From Paenarthrobacter histidinolovorans (lineage in GTDB: Bacteria > Actinomycetota > Actinomycetes > Actinomycetales > Micrococcaceae): a stretch of 64,000 nucleotides of DNA. The stretch covers positions 229,469-293,468 of the forward strand of contig NZ_BMPM01000006.1 in the NCBI RefSeq assembly GCF_014647595.1, in the 5' to 3' direction. The notes under the pieces were generated by a model that saw only the letters and a list, made by a program, of their open reading frames with translations, was not told the DNA's origin and did no database searches. This document shows positions 34,343 through 43,417 of this stretch, one piece after another; position 1 is the first letter of the stretch, and each line of letters starts with the position of its first letter. A program made the position numbers and the translations under genes.

Positions 34343-34525
34343 CTACCGGGGTCCGCGCAGGGCATCGCTGATTTTCGCCCGCGTCTCCGCATCCAAGGGG
34401 GCTGTCACCCTATGGTCGCGGGCCGCTTTGTCAGCCCTGATCTTCTGAATGACCATCCGGCCCAAACCTGCAAGAACGGCAGCGGCCACAACGCCCAGCA
34501 CCATCGATTTCGGTTTTTCAGCCAT
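34343..34525 (-). CDS. Small single-pass membrane protein
   Basis: A 60-residue protein: one hydrophobic helix (SMVLGVVAAAVLAGLGRMVI, about residues 7-26) followed by a basic, helical cytoplasmic tail. There is no Shine-Dalgarno sequence, but TAGTAT (34532-34537, minus strand) lies exactly 6 nt before the ATG, which fits a leaderless mRNA. Family not recognised. The stretch 34540-34850 beyond it holds the purS leader and no convincing gene. Confidence 0.6.
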   Translation of the reverse strand: MAEKPKSMVLGVVAAAVLAGLGRMVIQKIRADKAARDHRVTAPLDAETRAKISDALRGPR

Positions 34526-34850
34526 GCGGCAATACTAGTGACGCGCGCCCTCCGCGGCCAGCGCCGGCAGGCGCCCCCACGTGCCGCCGTCGAGCCTTCC
34601 CTTGGCACGATTTCCGACGTGACGGCGGGGTGTCCTCGCAGAATCAGGCTGAATAGGGTATGTGCCCCGCTCCCGGTAGAATGGTTGTGCAAGCTCGCGG
34701 AGCGCCCCCATGCCGTTCAAACAATGCAGTTCACAACCGTGTTTAACCCTGTGTCCATAACGCTGTTTGAATGCGGCTGAACGGCGTGAGACGGCACCTC
34801 CGCGGCAGCCTTATTTAAGGTTCACCCAACTCACGCACAGGAGTTACCGG

Positions 34851-35102
34851 ATGCCCCGGATCGTCGTTGACGTCATGCCCAAGCCCGAGATTCTGGACCC
34901 CCAGGGGAAGGCCATCGTGGGTGCACTGCCCCGCCTCGGCTTCAACAGCTTCAGCGCAGTCCGCCAGGGCAAGCGCTTTGAACTGACTGTTGACGGCGAG
35001 GTGACCGACGCTATCCTGGCCCAGGCCCGCGAAGCCGCCGAGACCCTCCTGTCCAACCCGGTGATCGAGGATGTTGTCAACGTCGAGGTCGTCGAGGCCT
35101 GA
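34851..35102 (+). CDS. purS: Phosphoribosylformylglycinamidine synthase subunit PurS
   Basis: An 83-residue small subunit of the three-part FGAM synthase of Gram-positive type; it bridges PurQ and PurL for ammonia transfer in purine synthesis. The start at 34851 is fixed by AGGAG 7 nt upstream. The sequence [19 protein letters not shown] followed by [17 protein letters not shown] is typical. It is followed 1 nt later by purQ. Confidence 0.95.
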   Translation: MPRIVVDVMPKPEILDPQGKAIVGALPRLGFNSFSAVRQGKRFELTVDGEVTDAILAQAREAAETLLSNPVIEDVVNVEVVEA

Positions 35103-35103
35103 T

Positions 35104-35886
35104 ATGACTTCGATCCCCCTGATTGGCGAGGCTATCGCCGTCGCCGCCGACGCTTATGGTGCCCGTGGCCTCGCTGGCGCCAAGATCGGCGTCGTCACCT
35201 TCCCCGGCACCCTTGACGACCGCGACGCCGCCCGTGCAGTGCGCCTTGCAGGTGGCACGGCGGTGCCGCTCTGGCATGCAGACTCCGAGCTCGGCGACGT
35301 TGATGCAGTCATCATCCCCGGCGGTTTCTCCTACGGCGACTACCTCCGCGCAGGCGCCATCTCACGTTTCGCGCCGCTGATGTCCAAGATCATCGATGCT
35401 GCGAACTCGGACGCCAAGCTCCCGGTTTTGGGTATCTGCAACGGCTTCCAGATCCTCACCGAGTCGCACCTGCTGCCCGGTTCCATGATCAAGAACGACC
35501 ACCTGAAGTTCATCTGCCGCGACCAGACGCTGCGCGTGGAAAACGCCAACACTGCCTGGACTGTGGACTACACGGACGGCCAGGAAATCATTGTGCCGTT
35601 GAAGAACCAGGACGGCCAGTACATCGCCGACGAGAAGACCCTGGACGCCCTTGAGGCCGAGGGCCGTGTGGTGTTCCGCTACGTGGGCTTCAACCCGAAC
35701 GGCTCCCGCCGCGACATCGCCGGCATCTCCAACGCAGCGGGGAACGTCGTTGGCCTCATGCCGCACCCCGAGCACGCAGTGGAGACCGGCTTCGGTCCGG
35801 AGTCGTTGAACGGCGAGCCCCGCGACACCGACGGCCTAGGCTTCTTCACCTCCGTACTGACCAAGATTGTGGGAGGCGACAAGTGA
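35104..35886 (+). CDS. purQ: FGAM synthase glutaminase subunit PurQ
   Basis: A 260-residue class I glutamine amidotransferase supplying ammonia to PurL. The nucleophile is in GICNGFQIL and the His/Glu pair in [24 protein letters not shown] forms the oxyanion loop. The N-terminus has about 26 extra residues before the usual start (KIGVVTFPG), and the usual SNCDRD reads TLDDRD, which I recall as a Micrococcaceae feature. It follows purS directly and overlaps purL by 4 nt (GTGA). Confidence 0.95.
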   Translation: MTSIPLIGEAIAVAADAYGARGLAGAKIGVVTFPGTLDDRDAARAVRLAGGTAVPLWHADSELGDVDAVIIPGGFSYGDYLRAGAISRFAPLMSKIIDAANSDAKLPVLGICNGFQILTESHLLPGSMIKNDHLKFICRDQTLRVENANTAWTVDYTDGQEIIVPLKNQDGQYIADEKTLDALEAEGRVVFRYVGFNPNGSRRDIAGISNAAGNVVGLMPHPEHAVETGFGPESLNGEPRDTDGLGFFTSVLTKIVGGDK

Positions 35887-38192
35887 CCACGGAAACCACC
35901 AAGAAGTTCAACATCGACACCGTTGAGCACGCTGCCAAGACCCCGGACACGGAACTCCCGTGGGCCGAGCTGGGCCTGAAGCAGAACGAATTCGACGAGA
36001 TCGTCAAGGTCCTCGGCCGCCGCCCCACCGGTGCCGAGCTGGCCATGTACTCCGTCATGTGGAGCGAGCACTGCTCCTACAAGTCCTCCAAGAACCACCT
36101 CCGCCAGTTCGGCGAGAAGGTCACCGAGGAAATGAAGAAGGACATGCTGGTTGGCATCGGCGAGAACGCCGGCGTCACCAACCTGGGCGACGGCTGGGCC
36201 GTGACGTTCAAGATCGAGTCCCACAACTCGCCGTCGTTCGTTGAGCCGTACCAAGGTGCCGCTACCGGCATCGGCGGGATCGTCCGCGACATCATCTCCA
36301 TGGGCGCCCGCCCGGTTGCCGTGATGGACCCGTTGCGCTTCGGCGCCATCGACCACCCGGACACCGCCCGCGTCATGCACGGTGCCGTTGCCGGCATCGG
36401 TGGCTACGGCAACTGCCTTGGCCTGCCGAACATCGGCGGCGAAATGGTGTTCGATTCCGTTTACCAGGGCAACCCGCTGGTGAACGCACTGGCCGTGGGC
36501 GTCATGCGCCACGAGGACATCCGCCTGGCCAACGCTTCGGGCAAGGGCAACAAGGTTGTCCTGTTCGGTGCACGCACCGGTGGCGACGGCATTGGCGGCG
36601 CTTCGGTGCTCGCCTCCGAATCCTTTGACGACACCAAGCCCTCCAAGCGACCGGCCGTCCAGGTGGGCGACCCCTTCGCTGAGAAGGTCCTCATCGAGTG
36701 CTGCCTGGAACTCTTCAAGGGCTCCCTGGTGGAAGGCATCCAGGACCTCGGCGCCGCAGGCATTTCCTGCGCAACGTCCGAGCTCGCCTCCAACGGCGAC
36801 GGCGGCATGCAGGTGGAGCTGACTTCGGTCCTGCTGCGCGACCCCACGCTGACCCCGGGCGAGATCCTCATGTCCGAGTCGCAGGAACGCATGATGGCAG
36901 TGGTCACCCCCGAGAACATCGAAGCCTTCGAAGCCGTGATGGACAAGTGGGCCGTGGAGTACTCCTGGTTGGGTGAAGTCACTGACACCGGTCGCCTCAT
37001 CATCACCTGGGAAGGCGAAGTAATCGTCGACGTCGATCCCCGCACCGTTGCGCACGACGGCCCGGTCTACGACCGTCCGTTCGCCCGCCCGGAGTGGCAG
37101 GACTCGGTCCAGGCCAACTCCTTCACCGGTTCGGTTGAGGACGCAGGCCGTCCCTCGGCCCCCACCGAGCTGGCAGCAGCCGTCACCGAACTGGTGGCAT
37201 CGCCGAACATGTGCAGCAAGTCCTGGATCACCAAGCAGTACGACCGCTACGTTGGCGGCAACACTGCCATGGCATTCCCGGACGACGCCGGCGTAGTCCG
37301 CGTTGACGAGGAAACCGGCCTGGGCGTTGCCCTGGCCACCGACGCCAACGGCCGCTACACCTACCTCGAGCCGTACCAGGGCGCACAGCTCGCACTGGCT
37401 GAGGCTTACCGCAACGTAGCCACCTCCGGCGCCGTTCCGATGGCCGTCAGCGACTGCCTGAACTTCGGTTCCCCCGAGGACCCCGATGTCATGTGGCAGC
37501 TCGCCGAAGCTATCCGCGGCCTCTCGGACGCCTGCATGGAACTCGGCATCCCGGTGACCGGCGGCAACGTTTCGCTCTACAACCAGACCGGCACCACGCC
37601 GATCCACCCCTCCCCTGTTGTGGCAGTCCTGGGCAAGCTTGACGACGTCGCCCGCCGTACGCCGTCGGGCTGGCGCGAGGACGGCCAGGCCATCTACCTG
37701 CTGGGAACCACCGCAGCTGAGCTGGACGGTTCGGAATGGTCCAACCTGCGTGGACATCTCGGTGGCTTGCCGCCGAAGGTTGACCTTGCAGCCGAGCGTG
37801 CCTTGGGCGAGATCCTGATCAACGCTTCCCGCGACGGCATGGTTGACGCAGCACACGACCTCTCCGAAGGTGGCCTCGCGGCTGCTCTGGTGGAGTCGTC
37901 GCTGCGCTACGGCGTCGGCGCCCGCATCGCCCTTGAGGAACTCATGGAGCGCGACGGCGTGGACCTGTTCACGGCCCTGTTCTCCGAGTCCCAGGCCCGG
38001 GCCATCGTGTCCGTCCCGCGCTCCGAGGAAGTCCGCTTCAAGGACATGTGCACCGCCCGCGGCTTCGCGCACCTCCGGATCGGCGTTGTTGACGCTGCCG
38101 GTGGAAAGCTGGAGATCAACGGCGTGGACGAGCTCTCACTGGACGCTCTCCGCGAAGCCCACGAAGGAACCCTGCCGAAGTACTTCGGCTGA
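35883..38192 (+). CDS. purL: FGAM synthase subunit PurL (small type)
   Basis: A 769-residue ATP-dependent synthetase making FGAM from FGAR. It has the AIR-synthase-like double fold: [13 protein letters not shown] near residue 60, [20 protein letters not shown] (about 113-132), and a second half beginning near 440 ([10 protein letters not shown], then [14 protein letters not shown]). Short PurL needs PurS and PurQ, both encoded upstream. GTG start overlapping the purQ stop shows translational coupling. The operon ends at a 29-bp palindrome. Confidence 0.97.
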   Translation: MTTETTKKFNIDTVEHAAKTPDTELPWAELGLKQNEFDEIVKVLGRRPTGAELAMYSVMWSEHCSYKSSKNHLRQFGEKVTEEMKKDMLVGIGENAGVTNLGDGWAVTFKIESHNSPSFVEPYQGAATGIGGIVRDIISMGARPVAVMDPLRFGAIDHPDTARVMHGAVAGIGGYGNCLGLPNIGGEMVFDSVYQGNPLVNALAVGVMRHEDIRLANASGKGNKVVLFGARTGGDGIGGASVLASESFDDTKPSKRPAVQVGDPFAEKVLIECCLELFKGSLVEGIQDLGAAGISCATSELASNGDGGMQVELTSVLLRDPTLTPGEILMSESQERMMAVVTPENIEAFEAVMDKWAVEYSWLGEVTDTGRLIITWEGEVIVDVDPRTVAHDGPVYDRPFARPEWQDSVQANSFTGSVEDAGRPSAPTELAAAVTELVASPNMCSKSWITKQYDRYVGGNTAMAFPDDAGVVRVDEETGLGVALATDANGRYTYLEPYQGAQLALAEAYRNVATSGAVPMAVSDCLNFGSPEDPDVMWQLAEAIRGLSDACMELGIPVTGGNVSLYNQTGTTPIHPSPVVAVLGKLDDVARRTPSGWREDGQAIYLLGTTAAELDGSEWSNLRGHLGGLPPKVDLAAERALGEILINASRDGMVDAAHDLSEGGLAAALVESSLRYGVGARIALEELMERDGVDLFTALFSESQARAIVSVPRSEEVRFKDMCTARGFAHLRIGVVDAAGGKLEINGVDELSLDALREAHEGTLPKYFG

Positions 38193-38204
38193 TCCTCACC
38201 ACAT

Positions 38205-38275
38205 AAAGCAACGCGAGGTCACTTATGGCCCATAAATTCCTCCGGGATGGGCCATAAGTGACCTCGCGTTGCTTT
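38205..38275. repeat. Long palindromic repeat, family A copy 1
   Basis: Perfect 29-bp arms (38205-38233 and 38247-38275) with a 13-nt loop, beginning AAAGCAACGCGAGGTCACTT. It lies between convergent purL and the GGDEF-EAL gene, whose stop and last codons fall inside it. A related copy is at 47203-47265. Probably a REP-like element working as a bidirectional terminator. Confidence 0.9.
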
Positions 38276-39676
38276 TAACCGGGCCAGGAAGTCAGCTTCG
38301 GGCAACGGCTTCCCGAAGAAATACCCTTGGCCGCTGGTGCAGCCGATGCTCCGCAGCAGTTCGGCTTCCTTGGCCGTTTCGATGCCTTCCCAGACCGCTT
38401 CCAGCCCGCACGAACGGATCACGTGCTGGATGGCCGCCAGGAACTCCAACTGGCACGGGTCGTCCCCCAGGTCCTTCACGAACTGCCGGTCTACTTTCAC
38501 CCGGTCCACGGGAAGCTTGCGCAGGTAGCCCATCGAGGAATAGCCGGCGCCGAAATCGTCGATCTCAAGGCCCACGCCCAGCCTGCGCAAGCTCATCAGG
38601 GTGTAACGGTCCAGCTCGTTGTTCCGGATGATGGCGCTCTCGGTAAGTTCCAGGACCAGCGAATCCGGGGACAGGCCTTCCTTCAAGAGGACATCCCGGA
38701 CGTCGTCCACGAATTCCAGGCTCTGAAGGTCGGCGGCAGAGACGTTGATGCGCATGGAGAAGGCCGGCGTGGACTTCGCCGGATTGTCCCGCCACTGCCG
38801 TAGCTGGCGCATGGCCGTGCACAGGACCCACCTGCCCAGTTCCGCAATAAGCCCGGTGGCCTCAGCCACGGGAATGAACTGGTCCGGCATGATGAGGCCG
38901 TGTATCGGGTGGTTCCAGCGGACCAGGGCCTCGCACCCCTCAATTTGTCCGGTGGCCAGCTCCACGATCGGTTGGTAGTAAAGGACCAGCTGCTCCGAAC
39001 GGATCCCTTCCCGGAGGTCGCCAACGATCTGCCGCTGGAGTTGCCGGGAATGCAGGGTGACGGGATCGAACAGCTTGAGCTTGTTCCGGCTCTCGTTCTT
39101 GGATTCCTCGACGGCGAAATCGGCTTCCTGGAGGAGGTCCTCCAAGGTGTGGTGCGACCCGGCGACGCTCAGTCCCATGCTGGCAGCACACTGGACACTG
39201 CTGTTGCCGAGGTCGATGGTGGGTTCCAGCGCGGCCAGGATGCGGTTCCCGACGGCGGCGGCCCGGTTTTTGGGGGTGGCGGGCATCAAAACAGCGAATT
39301 CGTCGCCACCCAGGCGGGTGACGACGTCGTTCTCCCGGACTGCCGAGCGGAGGCGCATGGCAACGGTGACCAGAACCTGATCCGCCGCGGCGTGCCCGGC
39401 AGAGCTCTTCAATGCCTTGAAGGCGTCCAGGTTCAACAGGAGCAGCGCGGGCGGGGCCGCTCCGTGGGCCCCGGCAGCCATGGCTTCCTTGAAGGCAACG
39501 GCCAGCGCCAACCGGTTGCCGACGCCGGTCAGGGGGTCGGTGAGGGCCTCATGGCGTCGCTCCTTCCGGACATCATGGAGTTCTTCCAGGAGTGCGCGGA
39601 CCTGCCGTTCCAGGCTTCGTATTCGGGGGTCGTCATCATCAGTGGACACCAGCCTGCGAGGCTTGGTGCTGGTCAC
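38219..39676 (-). CDS. GGDEF-EAL protein, probable c-di-GMP phosphodiesterase
   Basis: About 485 residues, cytoplasmic, with a short coiled-coil-like N-terminus (about 18-42). GTG 39676 is chosen because it overlaps the upstream stop (GTGA). The GGDEF domain keeps GGDEF (123-127) and the RxxD inhibitory site (114-117). It has Asn82 where the first Mg-binding Asp should be and Lys90 where the guanine-binding Asn should be, so cyclase activity is doubtful. The EAL domain (about 220-470) is complete: E249AL, RINVSA, LELTES, EIDDFG, VKVDRQ, EGIE and GQGYFF. It likely degrades c-di-GMP. The final MGHK and stop come from the palindromic repeat. Confidence 0.93.
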   Translation of the reverse strand: MTSTKPRRLVSTDDDDPRIRSLERQVRALLEELHDVRKERRHEALTDPLTGVGNRLALAVAFKEAMAAGAHGAAPPALLLLNLDAFKALKSSAGHAAADQVLVTVAMRLRSAVRENDVVTRLGGDEFAVLMPATPKNRAAAVGNRILAALEPTIDLGNSSVQCAASMGLSVAGSHHTLEDLLQEADFAVEESKNESRNKLKLFDPVTLHSRQLQRQIVGDLREGIRSEQLVLYYQPIVELATGQIEGCEALVRWNHPIHGLIMPDQFIPVAEATGLIAELGRWVLCTAMRQLRQWRDNPAKSTPAFSMRINVSAADLQSLEFVDDVRDVLLKEGLSPDSLVLELTESAIIRNNELDRYTLMSLRRLGVGLEIDDFGAGYSSMGYLRKLPVDRVKVDRQFVKDLGDDPCQLEFLAAIQHVIRSCGLEAVWEGIETAKEAELLRSIGCTSGQGYFFGKPLPEADFLARLKATRGHLWPIPEEFMGHK

Positions 39677-40176
39677 GATTCGTCCAGGCTGCGCAGCGTC
39701 ATGTCCACCACGGCCTGGGGCTTGGGAACCGGGTTGCGGTGCTCGTCCAGGAACAGACGATAGGAAGCGATATCCAGCCGGCCGTCGGGCTTTGCCTTGT
39801 TGCCCATGCGGTAGACGTTCGCGATCCACGAGCCGCCCAGGATGGCTTCGATCCAGGCATCGCATTCAGCGAGCGGGAGATGGACGCGCGTTCCGGTGTT
39901 TCTCCGGTGCCCGGCGATGGACATTGTGATGCAGCTGCCAAGGAGGCCCTTGTCCGCGGTGAACCAGGCGAGGCCTTCGACGTCGGCCACGATGGTCAGG
40001 TTCGCGTTCCCGTCCTCAACGGACTGCACAGGACCCATCCGGACCGAGCGCCGGTCAGCATTCAAGGACGTAGCTGTTCCCGCTTTGTAGGGAGCGCTGG
40101 TGATGTCCTTCCTGAACACGGACAACTCCTGGTTGTGCTGGACCTGGATCCTGGTGGTCAGTTCGTTAAGGGTCAT
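39673..40176 (-). CDS. Unrecognised protein within c-di-GMP operon
   Basis: A 167-residue soluble protein, overlapping both neighbours by 4 nt (ATGA upstream, GTGA downstream), so its synthesis is tied to the two GGDEF proteins. Composition is mixed alpha/beta, with ADRRSVRMGPVQS, LTIVADVEGLAWFTADKG, an RRNTGTRVHLPLAECDAWIE segment and SYRLFLDEHRNP. The RR plus following beta strand faintly recalls PilZ, but the DxSxxG element is missing, so I do not claim it. It could be a c-di-GMP adaptor or regulator of its neighbours. Confidence 0.8.
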   Translation of the reverse strand: MTLNELTTRIQVQHNQELSVFRKDITSAPYKAGTATSLNADRRSVRMGPVQSVEDGNANLTIVADVEGLAWFTADKGLLGSCITMSIAGHRRNTGTRVHLPLAECDAWIEAILGGSWIANVYRMGNKAKPDGRLDIASYRLFLDEHRNPVPKPQAVVDMTLRSLDES

Positions 40177-41357
40177 GATCGTGCCTCATCCGCGATAGTG
40201 GCCGCCTCGAGGCGGTCGGCTCCTACAATCCGGTTTCTTCCTTGTGCCTTGGCACTGTAAAGCGCTGCGTCAGCTACCTCGATCATGAAGTTCAGATCGG
40301 CTCCGGAGGAGATGCTGGACGTCACTCCATAACTGATGGTGGGGAACGGGATTCCTTCCGGAGTACGCATGTCTGCTGTCCGGCGGCTGATTTCGACGGC
40401 GATGCTCTCCGCCCGCTCCTGGGTGGCCCCCGGCAGGAAAAGGATGAATTCCTCCCCGCCGTAGCGGCCAATAAGGTCCGTGGAGCGGACGGACGCCGCG
40501 CAGGCTGCCGCGAAGGCCTTCAAGGCTTCATCCCCGGCGCCGTGACCGTATTCGTCGTTGACTGCCTTGAAGTGGTCCAGGTCTGCCAACACCACGGCAG
40601 CACCGGATCCCGTGGAGTACAAGCGGTTGAGCTCAGTGGTAGCCAGTTCGAGGAACGTTCCGCGGTTGAGCAGGCCGGTAAGGTGGTCCCGGGCTGCGCG
40701 TTCCTTCAAGCCCTTGATGAGTTGGTCGCTGGTAAGGGCCGTCATGCTGAAGGACACTGTTACCAGCAGCACCAGGGAAACCAGCCCTGAAGGTCCGGGA
40801 CCGAAGTACGTTCGGAAGGTCTCACTCGCCGGCCCTTCCAGTGCATACACCGTCCAGCGGCCCAGGTAGTACGTGGCCAGGAGACCTGCCGCCAGCGACA
40901 GAGCCTTGTGGACTTGGGAGTGGGAAGCTTTGATCAGCCAGAGATCCCGGGCGGCCAAGGCGATGCCGGCGGTCATCATGGCCAGATAAACAAAGCCTCC
41001 GGACCAGACATTCGTGGCGGGGCCTTCAAGGACAGAAGCCACGGCTGTGACTGCCGGGCCTGTGGCCAATTGCCACCGCGCGGTTTTTAGGTCCCGCAAT
41101 GAGCGGGCTCCGGCCCAGACGCTGAATGCTCCGGCTACCACCAGCACGTTTCCGGCAGGATTGGCCCACTGCTGGTGGGATGTTCCGTTGAGCAGGAACG
41201 CTGTGTTGCCCGCCATGAATTCCAGCAGGGCCAGGCTCCACCAGCCCGCATATGGCGAGCGGGTGCGGTGGAAGGACGTACAGAACAACGCCAAGAGGGT
41301 CACTGTGACCACACCCAGGGCAACTCTTACAGAGAATGGATCGAGCACCGTGTCCAA
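40173..41357 (-). CDS. Membrane-bound diguanylate cyclase (GGDEF)
   Basis: A 394-residue protein with about seven N-terminal transmembrane helices (to about residue 210) and a cytoplasmic GGDEF domain. The active site is intact: ADLDHFKAVNDEYGHGAGD supplies Mg-binding and guanine-binding residues, and the signature is GGEEF. RSTD upstream is the RxxD feedback site. It should make c-di-GMP in response to a membrane or extracellular cue. It starts 104 bp downstream of the GT2 synthase gene and is coupled to the next two genes, so synthesis and breakdown enzymes are made together. Confidence 0.93.
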   Translation of the reverse strand: MDTVLDPFSVRVALGVVTVTLLALFCTSFHRTRSPYAGWWSLALLEFMAGNTAFLLNGTSHQQWANPAGNVLVVAGAFSVWAGARSLRDLKTARWQLATGPAVTAVASVLEGPATNVWSGGFVYLAMMTAGIALAARDLWLIKASHSQVHKALSLAAGLLATYYLGRWTVYALEGPASETFRTYFGPGPSGLVSLVLLVTVSFSMTALTSDQLIKGLKERAARDHLTGLLNRGTFLELATTELNRLYSTGSGAAVVLADLDHFKAVNDEYGHGAGDEALKAFAAACAASVRSTDLIGRYGGEEFILFLPGATQERAESIAVEISRRTADMRTPEGIPFPTISYGVTSSISSGADLNFMIEVADAALYSAKAQGRNRIVGADRLEAATIADEARS

Positions 41358-41461
41358 CCCCCTCAGCTGGTCATCCTTCGGCTTTGGATTCAGTGTGGCG
41401 GTGCTTACTCAACCTCTCTGCGGCATTTGCTCAAGATTGGCTCAAGATCAGGTGCGGTTCC

Positions 41462-43417
41462 TCACCCGACCCAGTGGCCGTCGTCGTGGTATTCCGCCTC
41501 CAGGCCGTGCGGAGTCTTCTCCCACTTGTGGGGGCTGGTGAGCATCTGCCAGGCCGCACGCCACGCCGCCACGGAATGCAGTACCCAATAGAACGGGTTC
41601 AGCAGGGCAAAAATGGCGATCCGCCACCCGTGCCTGCGGAACGTGGCGACGCCGGAGACGATGATCATCATGGCGTTGCCGAACAGCATGGATACCACCC
41701 CTCCTGCCAGCAACCAGCCGGGCAGGACCAGGCCCACAATGTCGTAGCCGATGTAGGTCACCACGGTGAAACCAACCACCAGCGGATAGGCCAGGAACGC
41801 CAGCGGCGTGCCGAGGATCAGTCCAAGGAAGCCCACGGTTCCAGCCACCCCTGTGCTCTTGATGTACCTCAGGGAGTTCCGGGTGTTCACCGCCGAAGTA
41901 ATCATGTACCCCTTGATCCAGCGGGTGCGTTGCTTGATCCAGGCGGGCACCTGTGAACACGCCTCCTCCCAGGTGGTGGAATTGATGACGCCCACCCGGT
42001 AGCCATCCACGGCCGCCCGGAGTCCCAGGTCCGCGTCTTCGGTTACGTTCCAGGGGTCCCACGCGCCAACCTCCTTGAGCAGCGCGGTGACGAAGTGGTT
42101 GGACGTGCCGCCCAGTGGCAGGGGGATCCCGGAGTTGTCCAGGCCCGGGAGCATGGAATCGAACCAGTGCGTGTACTCGATGGTGAACAGGCGGGTCAGC
42201 ACGTTCTGGTCGGCGTTGAAGTAATTCAGCGCGGCCTGGACGCAGATGAGGGGTTTACGGCCGGGGTTCAGGTGTTCCCGCTCGAACTCATCCCGTTTGA
42301 AGGCTGCAATGGAGGCCCTCAACTGTCCCGGATCAGGGCGGTCCTCGGCATCGTAAATGACCACGTACTCGCCCCGGGCGAAGGTCAATCCGTAGTTGCA
42401 CGCCCTGGGCTTGGTCTGCGGCTCGCCCCTGGGAACAATGAGGATACGGACGTACTCCGGCGGCTTGGAGGCCTTGGCCGCTGCGATGGTCTCGGCGTCG
42501 TCTTCCTCCAGGAGGACAAGCACATCCAGCTTGGACCGGGGGTAATCCAGCTGCCCAAGGTTCGTCAGCAGCTTGTCGATGATGTTGGCCTCCCGGAACA
42601 CCGGGACCAGGATGGTGTAGACGGGCAATTCGGAATCCGGAATCCGTTCATCGGCCACCGGCGGGAGGCCGCGGCGTGCGCGTTCCTTGTTCCGTGCCCG
42701 GACCACCGCTGCCTCGTGGAGCTTGTCGAAAGGCCACCGCAGGCTCGCCAACGATTTGAATCCGATGCTTACCAGGAAGACAACATTCGCGGCGGTCAGG
42801 AGCACTATGACGGCCATCAACGGCGAGATCACGAACGCCACCATGATCGCCGCGACCAGGACCACGGGAAGGTAACGCTGCCACGGGGTCAACGCGATGC
42901 GCGCCGAGTCACCCGGCCGTTCCTCAGCCAGGCGTTCAGCGGATTCGTACAGGAGGTGGCGGCGGAAGGAACGCTGGATGGACTGGTAGATGTCCCAGTC
43001 GGTGGTAGTCCGGAATTCGACGTCGGCCACCCGGAACTTCTGCGCCGCTTCTTCGGCGATTCTTTCCGAAGGAGCAACTGCCGTGGCCACCACAAGGACG
43101 TCGCCTTCCAGCCGCCACGGCAACCATTGGGGTTCCCCAAGCTCGCTGAAGATGAGCCGCTCCATCAGTTCGTCCCCGGGTGGCTCTGCCACCAGGTCCA
43201 CCAGCGGGGCGTCCCACTGCCGGGCCAGGACTTCATAAATCCGACGCCGGTCCAGCCCGGCTTCCAGGATCAGGTGACGTCCCAGCAAACCGCCTTCGCT
43301 CGCAGCGCGATCCAGGGCACGCTGCAGTTGTTCAGGGCTCACCAGACCTGCGGCGAGCAGTGTCTGGCCGATCGACTGCCGGTTGAACTGGCCTTTGACG
43401 AGGGAAGCGGGGCTCAT
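41462..43417 (-). CDS. MshEN-fused processive GT2 glycosyltransferase (cellulose-synthase-like)
   Basis: A 651-residue membrane enzyme. Residues about 12-165 form a MshEN/GspE-N domain (IGQTLLAAGLVSPEQLQRAL, then LLGRHLILEAGL), a known c-di-GMP receptor fold. Two helices follow (about 178-215), then a GT2 domain with the processive-synthase set: LVLLEEDD, YDAEDRPDP, TEDADLG and QRTRW. Four or so C-terminal helices complete the pore. There is no PilZ domain. It overlaps the GT-C gene by 4 nt (ATGA). Likely role: polymerising and exporting an exopolysaccharide when c-di-GMP binds MshEN. The closest known idea is E. coli NfrB, which couples the same two domains in another order. Confidence 0.92.
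   Translation of the reverse strand: MSPASLVKGQFNRQSIGQTLLAAGLVSPEQLQRALDRAASEGGLLGRHLILEAGLDRRRIYEVLARQWDAPLVDLVAEPPGDELMERLIFSELGEPQWLPWRLEGDVLVVATAVAPSERIAEEAAQKFRVADVEFRTTTDWDIYQSIQRSFRRHLLYESAERLAEERPGDSARIALTPWQRYLPVVLVAAIMVAFVISPLMAVIVLLTAANVVFLVSIGFKSLASLRWPFDKLHEAAVVRARNKERARRGLPPVADERIPDSELPVYTILVPVFREANIIDKLLTNLGQLDYPRSKLDVLVLLEEDDAETIAAAKASKPPEYVRILIVPRGEPQTKPRACNYGLTFARGEYVVIYDAEDRPDPGQLRASIAAFKRDEFEREHLNPGRKPLICVQAALNYFNADQNVLTRLFTIEYTHWFDSMLPGLDNSGIPLPLGGTSNHFVTALLKEVGAWDPWNVTEDADLGLRAAVDGYRVGVINSTTWEEACSQVPAWIKQRTRWIKGYMITSAVNTRNSLRYIKSTGVAGTVGFLGLILGTPLAFLAYPLVVGFTVVTYIGYDIVGLVLPGWLLAGGVVSMLFGNAMMIIVSGVATFRRHGWRIAIFALLNPFYWVLHSVAAWRAAWQMLTSPHKWEKTPHGLEAEYHDDGHWVG

Noticed and set aside
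34535..34850. Additional small gene or riboswitch in the purS leader
   Set aside because: Short frames lack ribosome sites, and no known purine riboswitch core could be recognised by eye.
39673..40176. PilZ domain in the unknown c-di-GMP operon protein
   Set aside because: An RR pair is present but the DxSxxG element and spacing are missing, so the call is not supported.
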